From Manihot esculenta (taxonomy: Eukaryota; Streptophyta; Magnoliopsida; Malpighiales; Euphorbiaceae), in the NCBI RefSeq assembly GCF_001659605.2, contig NC_035165.2:11156445-11220444 (forward strand): 64,000 nucleotides of DNA. The letters are read 5' to 3'. The number at the start of each line of letters is the position of its first letter. Position 1 is the first letter of the stretch. The notes beneath the pieces were generated by a model. It ran no database searches. It was not told the origin of the DNA and saw only the letters and a list, made by a program, of their open reading frames with translations. A program made the position numbers and the translations under genes. Shown here piece by piece: positions 57,047 to 64,000 of the stretch.

Positions 57047-60000
57047 TTATTTTATTAATCTAGGCCATGAAAGCCCCAACCTATCAGCATCCAGTAAAAA
57101 TTTAATAGTAACAGGAGGCCATTGATGAATTTTCAAATTAAAATCATCACCAATGGTTAAACTAGTCAAACGATCCGCTACCGCATTTGCTTCCCTGTAA
57201 ATTTTTACCATCTTGACTTCCCAGCTTCTATTGATAAGATCACGACAATTCCTCACCAAATTAGCAACTCTAAAAACTCTTGCACCTCTACCTGCAAGTA
57301 AATCTAACGCGAGTTGAGAATCCGTTTGAACTTCAATCTTCTTCCACCCTGAATCCCATGCTAATACTAAAGCATAATATATTCCCCATAGCTCAGCTTC
57401 CATTGCTCCACAATTGCCCAAAAACCGTTGAAAGCCCAAAAGCCATCTACCTTCATTGTTTCGAAAACAACCTGCACAACTTGCCCTTCCTGCTGACAAC
57501 AATGCACTACCATCGGAATTCACTACCACCCAGCCTGTTTCTGGCGGCTTCCACCCAACATACTTCAAAGACCGGCCTCTCGGTCCAGACCCAGCCTGCA
57601 TCGAAAACCTCCATGCATGAACATATTCTTTTGCTCGAAGCTGAATAAAGGACGCATCAATAGTATCCTGGTCATTATTCTCATTAAAAACCAACAAGTT
57701 TCTTCGCTTCCATAACCACCAAACGACCGAACTAAAAAGCACATCCCATGGTATTCCATTAGCCAATAACCCTACTTTTTCTATATTAGCAGATAGCCAT
57801 AAAGGCACATTCAAAATATCAAAAAATGGAGAAACGAAATTGGTAGGTAAAAGGGAATTCCAAATTTGTTTCACATGTTGGCAATCTCGTAGAGCATGCA
57901 AAACAGATTCACTTGCAACTCCACAAAGAGGACATAAATCATAATCAATAAATTTTCGCTTTCGGCGTTGAACATTAACCATGATTTTCTCATGTGCCAC
58001 TTCCCACAAAAACACTTGAATTCGCTGTGGCACCCTAACCTTCCACAGCCCTTGCCAATCCATATTAGATCCTGACACTTCTGAATAAAACGTATCAAAC
58101 CCTGACTTAACTGTATATAAGCCAGAAGAAGAATGCTTCCACGCAAAACCATCCAAACACGACATATCATCAACTAAGGTAATTGATTGGAAATATAAAA
58201 GGACATCAGTAGGAAGAAGAGAATTTAAAATGTCCCAATTCCAGCCTACATTAGGAACCCAGAAATATCGAACACAAACCTGCATATTCAACTCAATCAA
58301 CGGTTTAAGTGCAAAATTCCAAAGAGGCCCAACCGGAAGCCAATCATCCAGCCAAAATCTAGTGTGCATCCCATTATTCACATCTACAACTATCCCTTTT
58401 CGAAGTAGCTCCAAACCATAACAAAAAGATTTCCAATTGACTGAACCATTAGCTCGCTTAGCGACTTCCCAATGAACAAAACCCGACTCATATTTATTGA
58501 AAAGGCACCTAACCCACAAAGCTTGCGGATTCTTGTAAGCTCGCCAACACAACTTCCCTAATAGAGCCTGATTCATTTGTCGCATATTTCTGATGCCAAG
58601 ACCACCTAACCGCTTCGGCAAGGACATTGTATCCCAATTAATCAGATGTACAGCTGGCTTCATATCCTTCCCATGCCAAATAAAGTTCCTGCATATTTTC
58701 TCTATTTCATTGCAAAGCGATACTGGTAAAAGAGCACTCTGCATCACAAAAATAGGAATAGCATTAAGAACTGATTGAACTAACGTTAGTCGTCCAGCTT
58801 TTGATAGAGCTCTCGCCTTCCAGCCATCAAGTCTGCCTCTCATTTTATCCAAAATACTACTATATGTCGAGACTGAAATCCTCCCATGAATAGATGGCAC
58901 ACCCAAGTATTTTCCTAAATCAGCAGTCAAAGGAATACCTGACCTTGAAGACAAAAGTGACGCCAAATCACTATCAACAAAAGGCGACAAATAAAGAGAA
59001 GACTTAGCTAAATTCACTTTCTGCCCGGAAACCTTAGCAAAGTCATCCAAACATGATAAAATCAAATCCAACTGTTCCACAGAAGCTTCTGCGAACAAAA
59101 CCATATCATCCGCGAACATAAGATGAGAAATCATCGGACCATTACTCGAGATAGGAATCGGCTTCCATCTGCCTTGACGAACAAGCTGTTTAAACATTCT
59201 CGAAAGTTGTTCAATACACATAACAAAAAGATATGAAGACATTGGATCGCCTTGTCGCACACCACGAGTCGGTTTAAAAGATTCTAACTTCTCACCATTC
59301 CATAACACTGACATAGAAGATGTTCTAACACAATTCATAATATTAGAAATCCAAGCATCGGAAAAGTGGTAAGAACCCAGCACCCACTGAATAAAATCCC
59401 AATCTAGTCTATCATAAGCCTTTTCAAGATCAATTTTAATTGCCATAAAACCCCCTGATCGCTTAGACGTTCTCATAGTGTGCAAAACTTCTTGAAACAC
59501 CACAATGTTATCAATAATTTGTCGGCCAGGAACGAAGCTACTTTGTTCCAATCCAATGAGAGAGCTCAAAACATCTTTCAATCTGTTAATCAACACTTTT
59601 GTAACAAGCTTATAAATCACGTTACATAAGCTAATTGGTCTGAACTGAGAAATAAATTCTGGACAAGCAATTTTAGGAATAAGAGTTAGCACCGTTTCAT
59701 TAACTTCCTCTGGAAACTCCCTCCCGCCCAAGACCTCAATAATAAACGCTGAAACCTGTGAACCTACCGCAGACCAAGATTTCTGAAAGAAAACTGCTTG
59801 TAGACCATCGGGTCCTGGAGTCTTGTAAGGAGACATAAGGCGCAAAGCATCATATACTTCATCATGAGAAAAAGGACGATCCAGAAGCAACCGTTGAGAA
59901 GAAGAAAGAGCAGGCCCATCAGGTCTAACAAAATGGCTGCAGTCAACCGCCAAATCTTTCGAATACAGCTCCTGATAGTAACCGCTAGCAAGCTCTTTAA

Positions 60001-61186
60001 GTTGACTAGAATCTTCAATCCACACATTGTTCCCATTTCTCAGCTTGAGAATTTGTTGCTTCTTGCGTTTAATCACGGTAGAAAGATGATAAAACCTTGT
60101 ATTTCTCTCACCAGAAACAATCCATTCCTCCCTAGATTGTTGAAACCAGTATAATTCTTCCTGCTGCAAAACATCTTCAAGCTGTCGTCTCAGATTAAAT
60201 TCCAGCTTCACTAAACCTCTCGTTCGCCGGATAGCTAAGCTTTTTTGAACACCATCAATTCGACGGATCAACCTCTGCTTATTATGAAAAATATTCCCAA
60301 ACTCAGATCGGTTCCATTGGCTTAATGAGTCTTTGGTTGATTTCAAATTATCAAATAAAGAAGTATTTTGCTTCCAACCACGGGAAACAACATCAACAAA
60401 ATCTTTGTGAGCTGTCCAAGCCGCTTGAAAATGAAAACGACGAACAGAAGAATTTGTAACTCCAAAGCAATTCATAAAAATAGGACAATGATCAGAATGC
60501 AACTTTGGAGCATGAATAACTGTAGCTCTAGAAAATGTCATGCGCCAAATCTCAGTACACAAGCAACGGTCTAATCGAGCAGCTTTATAAGAAGAATTAA
60601 TACCACCCTTACTCCAAGTAAAAGGGGTACCTTCAAAACCCAAATCAATAAGTGAGTTATCAAAAATCCATTGCCGAAAATCACTAGCCCCAATACTGTG
60701 AACATTAACATAGCTGGTTTGTTCATTCTCGCTTGTAAAAGAATTGAAATCTCCCAACAATAACCAACTTTTCTCACTTCCATTGAAACCCAGAACCGAA
60801 TGCCACAAACGTCTTCGTAAACTAATGTCAGGGCTGGCATACACAAAACTCACTAACCACGAGTCCCCATTATCAAGTAACACATTGCATGTAATAAATT
60901 GCGGATCTGTCGACACAAGCGTTAACTTAAAAAATATTTCTGACCATAAAATCCAGATACCTCCACTGAAACCAAAAGTCTCGACACGAACCCAATTATC
61001 ATAACCTAGCTGTTTACAAACATTATCAGCTGAATGGCCAGAAATTCGAGGCTCAACCAAACAAAAAATCTGAGGCTTATAGATACGATTGTATTCCTTA
61101 AAAGCTCTCAAAAAATTAGAAGAAGCAGCACCCTGACAATTCCAAACTCCAATAATCATTAAAAATAAGAGAGAAAAGAAAGCCAT
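57047..61186 (-). CDS. LINE ORF2: endonuclease, reverse transcriptase, zinc-binding region and RNase H
   Basis: 1379 codons. N-terminal AP-type endonuclease (GVWNCQGAASSNFLRAF near residue 13, FCLVEPRISG, LLGDFNSF near 142, LHSDHCPIF near 230), reverse transcriptase (PGPDGLQAVFFQKSW, FRPISLCNVIYKLVTK, KIDLEKAYDRLDW, GVRQGDPMSSYLFV, FADDMVLFAE near 689), the zf-RVT region with CPLCGVASESVLHALRDC (about 1082), and a C-terminal RNase H (VVNSDGSA near 1219, AMEAELWGIYYAL, VQTDSQLALDLL, REANAVADRL) with the D-E-D-D residues in place. A C-terminal RNase H of archaeal-like type is an established feature of plant L1 elements. It nicks target DNA and copies the RNA in place. Complete, no stop or frameshift. 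Confidence 0.96.
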   Translation of the reverse strand: MAFFSLLFLMIIGVWNCQGAASSNFLRAFKEYNRIYKPQIFCLVEPRISGHSADNVCKQLGYDNWVRVETFGFSGGIWILWSEIFFKLTLVSTDPQFITCNVLLDNGDSWLVSFVYASPDISLRRRLWHSVLGFNGSEKSWLLLGDFNSFTSENEQTSYVNVHSIGASDFRQWIFDNSLIDLGFEGTPFTWSKGGINSSYKAARLDRCLCTEIWRMTFSRATVIHAPKLHSDHCPIFMNCFGVTNSSVRRFHFQAAWTAHKDFVDVVSRGWKQNTSLFDNLKSTKDSLSQWNRSEFGNIFHNKQRLIRRIDGVQKSLAIRRTRGLVKLEFNLRRQLEDVLQQEELYWFQQSREEWIVSGERNTRFYHLSTVIKRKKQQILKLRNGNNVWIEDSSQLKELASGYYQELYSKDLAVDCSHFVRPDGPALSSSQRLLLDRPFSHDEVYDALRLMSPYKTPGPDGLQAVFFQKSWSAVGSQVSAFIIEVLGGREFPEEVNETVLTLIPKIACPEFISQFRPISLCNVIYKLVTKVLINRLKDVLSSLIGLEQSSFVPGRQIIDNIVVFQEVLHTMRTSKRSGGFMAIKIDLEKAYDRLDWDFIQWVLGSYHFSDAWISNIMNCVRTSSMSVLWNGEKLESFKPTRGVRQGDPMSSYLFVMCIEQLSRMFKQLVRQGRWKPIPISSNGPMISHLMFADDMVLFAEASVEQLDLILSCLDDFAKVSGQKVNLAKSSLYLSPFVDSDLASLLSSRSGIPLTADLGKYLGVPSIHGRISVSTYSSILDKMRGRLDGWKARALSKAGRLTLVQSVLNAIPIFVMQSALLPVSLCNEIEKICRNFIWHGKDMKPAVHLINWDTMSLPKRLGGLGIRNMRQMNQALLGKLCWRAYKNPQALWVRCLFNKYESGFVHWEVAKRANGSVNWKSFCYGLELLRKGIVVDVNNGMHTRFWLDDWLPVGPLWNFALKPLIELNMQVCVRYFWVPNVGWNWDILNSLLPTDVLLYFQSITLVDDMSCLDGFAWKHSSSGLYTVKSGFDTFYSEVSGSNMDWQGLWKVRVPQRIQVFLWEVAHEKIMVNVQRRKRKFIDYDLCPLCGVASESVLHALRDCQHVKQIWNSLLPTNFVSPFFDILNVPLWLSANIEKVGLLANGIPWDVLFSSVVWWLWKRRNLLVFNENNDQDTIDASFIQLRAKEYVHAWRFSMQAGSGPRGRSLKYVGWKPPETGWVVVNSDGSALLSAGRASCAGCFRNNEGRWLLGFQRFLGNCGAMEAELWGIYYALVLAWDSGWKKIEVQTDSQLALDLLAGRGARVFRVANLVRNCRDLINRSWEVKMVKIYREANAVADRLTSLTIGDDFNLKIHQWPPVTIKFLLDADRLGLSWPRLIK

Positions 61187-61218
61187 GAGGATGACTGAAC
61201 CATAATAGAACGAAAAAT

Positions 61219-62946
61219 CTAGTAAGACCCCTCATTAGAAGGCATCTTACCAATTAAACCACTATTCTGAAATTCATTCAAGGAAGTCTGAGCAACAATT
61301 ATCATCGCATCATCGTCAAGATTCATATCCTGATTACCATCTCCATTAGCTGCTGGGATATTGGGATGGGTTGGATGAGGAAACGAAGGATCATTAAAAT
61401 TATCATGTTGATTCCTATCCAATTCTGTTTCTAAATTTGCAAGTCCCACCAATTTTGGGTTAGAAACAACCCAAGTCTTTGACTGATTCGTTCTATTATT
61501 CCCTTGAACAACTACATGGTCATCTTGTGCAGCAGCTTTTCTAGAAGATCCCTCTGATCCACTCGAAACCCCTCTAATTTTTAGAACTGAACTTTGCACA
61601 GCAGGCCCATTAGATCTCACATAGGAATCTAAAGCAATATTGGGAGTCTCCTCTCTTGTCACAGTAGAAACCACTTGACCCTTCCCTTTAGAATCCCGTA
61701 GCTTTTTCTTGCCCAAGACAGGACGAAAACCTTGTACCACTGGTGGAGTCGCATTATGTTCTATATGAGTCTCAGAATCCTGGAGAATAACTAGAGAACT
61801 AAAGGGATTATTATTGGCCTTCATCGTTGATTTACCCTTGTTTGACTCCCTCGGACCATGATCACCTGACCCAAATTTAAATACAGATTTTTCCTGAGGA
61901 CGTTGATTACGTCTTCTATCCTTCTTAACCAGCATCCAATCACCAAAATCATCTAAAACAGCTGGATTAACCACCTGATTCTCGGGTAACTGAGCCACCT
62001 TAGGAGCAGGGTTACTATGAACCGAATTAGACACATTCTCTACATTCTCTGGCTGCAACTCTTTCCGCAACGAAGGACAATTATCCTTCATATGCCCAAA
62101 AATTCCACATGAAAAACAAACCATATGCAACGCCTCATATTCAATACGTCGAACTCTCCGGTTCAGCTTGAATTTCGACAAAAGAGGCTTCGTAACATCA
62201 ACTTCAACACATAATCTCGCAAAATGCCCTCTTGTCACTCGGCTAGTGTTATTATCCACTCTGATAGGATCTCCTATCTTCCTCCCCAATCGCATAAGAA
62301 AATCCTCATTAAAATATTCAATTGGAAGGCATGGAAAACGAACCCAAACTGCCAAGCGTTCCAAGGAAACATTAAATGGATCAAAATCCGGGCACCATTG
62401 GCGAACTGACAAATAATGATCAGCTATAATCCATGGTCCACCCTCCAGTGCAAAATCAAAATCTTCCCTACTATTAAATCGAGCAAGAAAAAAATCGTTG
62501 TCCAGAGCAATTAAGTCAATAGGGGATTTAGGTTTCCAGAGTTCCTTCACCCTTCGCGATAAATAGGCATACCCTATTGATCTTCCAATCAGCTTGATAA
62601 TCAAGGAGTTCTTCCATGGTTTACAATAACGAGATTTCTCAATTTTAGTAAGTTTAATATTAGGGCACTTTTCATCCTCCTCATCCTCTTCCCCATCAGA
62701 AAGCTCATACGACTCCTCATCATTCACTTCAACTGTGTCAGCAATCACAGTCTCGTTATTAGGACTCCCATTGACTAGCATATCCCTAAACGAAGGACCC
62801 ATTGGAGACGGTTGTCCAACAGACTCAAACTTTCTACCGTCTTGTTCTTCTAAAGAGAAACCTCCTTCACCATCTTTACGCTTCCTACGGCCATTATGTT
62901 GCAAAAGATCATCCTCTTCCATATCCTCATTGCCGGAATCTGACAT
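61219..62946 (-). CDS. LINE ORF1: RNA-binding protein with DUF4283 and CCHC zinc knuckle
   Basis: 575 codons, start MSDSGNEDMEEDD. An acidic N-terminus (DGEEDEEDEKC) is followed by a DUF4283-type region (about residues 100-240; WIIADHYLSVRQWCPDFDPF and VWVRFPCLPIEYF) and a zinc knuckle CFSCGIFGHMKDNC (about 275). The C-terminal half is Asn/Gln/Pro-rich and probably disordered. In plant L1 elements this protein coats the element RNA. The frame is intact and lies 32 bases upstream of ORF2, the normal two-ORF arrangement. DUF4283 with zf-CCHC_4 also occurs in host-gene annotations that are really LINE ORF1. Confidence 0.93.
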   Translation of the reverse strand: MSDSGNEDMEEDDLLQHNGRRKRKDGEGGFSLEEQDGRKFESVGQPSPMGPSFRDMLVNGSPNNETVIADTVEVNDEESYELSDGEEDEEDEKCPNIKLTKIEKSRYCKPWKNSLIIKLIGRSIGYAYLSRRVKELWKPKSPIDLIALDNDFFLARFNSREDFDFALEGGPWIIADHYLSVRQWCPDFDPFNVSLERLAVWVRFPCLPIEYFNEDFLMRLGRKIGDPIRVDNNTSRVTRGHFARLCVEVDVTKPLLSKFKLNRRVRRIEYEALHMVCFSCGIFGHMKDNCPSLRKELQPENVENVSNSVHSNPAPKVAQLPENQVVNPAVLDDFGDWMLVKKDRRRNQRPQEKSVFKFGSGDHGPRESNKGKSTMKANNNPFSSLVILQDSETHIEHNATPPVVQGFRPVLGKKKLRDSKGKGQVVSTVTREETPNIALDSYVRSNGPAVQSSVLKIRGVSSGSEGSSRKAAAQDDHVVVQGNNRTNQSKTWVVSNPKLVGLANLETELDRNQHDNFNDPSFPHPTHPNIPAANGDGNQDMNLDDDAMIIVAQTSLNEFQNSGLIGKMPSNEGSY

Positions 62947-63144
62947 TCCGGTGGAATCACAATCGGCAAAAGTTCTAGAGCTATTGGCGGCTTCGGCAAG
63001 TTTTCCGAATCTAGCAGCAAGCGAGAATCATGAATTATATTTTAACAGATATTATATACTTTGATACGGTAATTTAAAAATTAATTAAAATTATAAAAAT
63101 AAAGGTAGAATATCTGAGCAAGCGGAATGAAATGCCTTGTTTAT

Positions 63145-63355
63145 ATATAGATTTAACATTAATTTTTATAATTTTAAAAAAAATTATTAATTAATTTTTT
63201 AAAATTTTAAAATATTTATTAATTAATTTCTATATCAGATATATTTTAAATTTTTTATAATATTTAACGAATAAAATTAATGGATAAATTATTAATAAAT
63301 TTTTTAAAATATTAAAAATATTTTAATATATTTTTTAAAATTAAAAAATTAGCTG
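63145..63355. repeat. MITE-like AT-rich element, family M2, copy 2
   Basis: Shares with 19260-19460 the order AAAATTATTAATTAATTTTT, TTTTAAATTTTTTATAATATT, TAACGAATAAAATTAATGGA and AATATTTTAATATATTTTTT. Shorter and diverged. In such AT-rich DNA the match could be partly composition, but the shared non-AT words make homology likely. Confidence 0.35.
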
Positions 63356-63740
63356 AATTGATCCATGCTTTAATCATTTCTAAATTCTATGGATACTAAA
63401 TCAGTAGAAAATTTTTTTATTGTGATGTAAAGCACGTGGAAAAAAAATTAGACGGGAATGATTTATTTTTCTATAAAATTTAAAAATTTTATCAAGAAAA
63501 TTTTGAATATAATTAATAATAAATTAAAATATTTTTATTTTTTATGCAGTGAAATTTTGAATATAACTAATAATAAATTAAATTATTTTTATTTTTTTAT
63601 GCATTATGATTAATTTGTGTTTAGTTGTAAGTTTAGGAATAAATCATAATTTTAATTTAAGAATGAGCTAATATGGAATAGGCGAATATCACAGAGTGAT
63701 CCTCCCAAACCCATTCCATTTCCACATTTACCCTTTAGAA
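63356..63740. other. Promoter-proximal intergenic DNA upstream of the RGP gene
   Basis: AT-rich, with a direct repeat at about 63503-63535 and 63555-63590 (TGAATATAA(T/C)TAATAATAAA). Nothing else recognised. Confidence 0.45.
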
Positions 63741-63744
63741 CCTC

Positions 63745-63752
63745 TATATATT
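63745..63752 (+). promoter_or_regulatory. Probable TATA box of the RGP gene
   Basis: TATATATT lies 105 bases upstream of the ATG at 63857, with a CT-rich leader (TTTCTCATTTTCTTTCTCTT) between, a normal plant promoter-leader arrangement. Confidence 0.5.
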
Positions 63753-63856
63753 AATGTGATGCAGCCAGAGACAAGCCACCACTTTACTAGCAGAAGGCAA
63801 CCCCATTTCTCATTTTCTTTCTCTTCTAGGCTAGATCTTGCTTCTTCATCTCAACC

Positions 63857-64000
63857 ATGGCAGAATCTTCTGTCAAACCCACTCCTCTCTTGAAAGATGA
63901 GCTTGATATAGTGATACCCACAATTAGAAACCTCGATTTCTTGGAGATGTGGAGGCCATTCTTTGAGCAATATCACTTGATCATTGTCCAAGATGGTGAC
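63857..64000 (+). CDS. RGP: UDP-arabinopyranose mutase / reversibly glycosylated polypeptide, N-terminal 48 codons
   Basis: Interconverts UDP-arabinopyranose and UDP-arabinofuranose for cell-wall arabinan and glycoprotein synthesis; cytosolic and Golgi-associated. The visible part reads [18 protein letters not shown], then [20 protein letters not shown] and [10 protein letters not shown], the strongly conserved N-terminus of plant RGP proteins (family length about 350-360). ATG 63857 is chosen because the preceding sequence is leader-like and the family starts here. The gene runs off the window; the catalytic DDD motif and self-glycosylated Arg are not in view. Confidence 0.92.
   Translation, partial: MAESSVKPTPLLKDELDIVIPTIRNLDFLEMWRPFFEQYHLIIVQDGD

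Larger units (their letters stand above)
56994..63062 (-). mobile_element. Complete L1-type LINE with 21-bp target-site duplication
   Basis: Minus strand, about 6.03 kb. The target-site duplication starts TTAACAGATATTATATAC at both 56994-57014 and 63042-63062, identical over 21 bases (the last T's merge with the tail). The poly(A) tail is the T run at about 57012-57024 on the + strand. The body carries a short 5' leader (63041 to 62947), ORF1 (62946-61219), a 32-base spacer and ORF2 (61186-57047), ending 30 bases before the tail. Both ORFs are open with all motifs, and the duplication is perfect, so this is a recent full-length insertion. Confidence 0.95.

Noticed and set aside
1..64000. CRISPR arrays, bacterial operons, phage or plasmid features
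   Set aside because: Spliced genes, plant retrotransposons and AT-rich intergenic DNA show a plant nuclear origin; no array of short regular repeats with unique spacers is present, and the 53.6-54.5 kb array lacks constant repeats and unique spacers.

Overview
The window is nuclear DNA of a flowering plant, most likely a eudicot. Spliced genes have GT-AG introns, intergenic DNA is strongly AT-rich, and the mobile elements are plant-specific lineages (Tekay- and Tat-type Ty3/gypsy, Ty1/copia, plant L1 with RNase H). The gene set would fit a Malpighiales/Euphorbiaceae genome, but that is an impression, not shown by the sequence. Four host genes are visible, all on the + strand: the last exon of an unidentified gene (about 324-423), a complete three-exon cytosolic 6-phosphogluconolactonase (9875-13497), a complete nine-exon CYP85A-type brassinosteroid 6-oxidase (46459-48804), and the first 48 codons of a UDP-arabinopyranose mutase / reversibly glycosylated polypeptide (63857-64000, cut by the window edge).

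Layout. 1-20.4 kb: low-copy AT-rich DNA holding the first two genes, several MITE-like inverted-repeat elements and a purine-rich tract. 20.4-34.3 kb: a nested retrotransposon block. An old minus-strand Tat-type Ty3/gypsy element (LTRs 20390-20944 and 33744-34303) has been split by an intact, very young Ty1/copia (21287-26675), a truncated Tekay-like LTR (26840-27344) and a decayed, 3'-truncated second Ty1/copia (27345 to about 31093). 34.97-44.94 kb: a complete, very young minus-strand Tekay/Del Ty3/gypsy element with 2.3-kb LTRs. 46.4-48.8 kb: the CYP85A gene. 51.1-56.8 kb: a second minus-strand Tat-type element that keeps gag remnants, a long tandem array and an antisense ORF but shows no pol. 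57.0-63.04 kb: a complete minus-strand L1 LINE with both ORFs open and a 21-bp target-site duplication. 63.4-64 kb: promoter and start of the RGP gene.

The four host genes do not form a pathway or operon; they are ordinary separate plant genes (pentose phosphate pathway, brassinosteroid synthesis, nucleotide-sugar supply for cell wall). The striking part is the mobile fraction: three structurally complete, apparently recent elements of three superfamilies (copia, Tekay gypsy, L1) within 42 kb, beside old Tat elements. Points of most interest are the non-canonical TA..CT termini of the copia, the pol-less Tat derivative with tandem array and antisense coiled-coil ORF, the copia copy that decayed only through C-to-T/G-to-A type changes, and the cluster of TTCGGC-N-GCCGAA motifs around the Tekay promoter. 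I found no system that I can call wholly undescribed.
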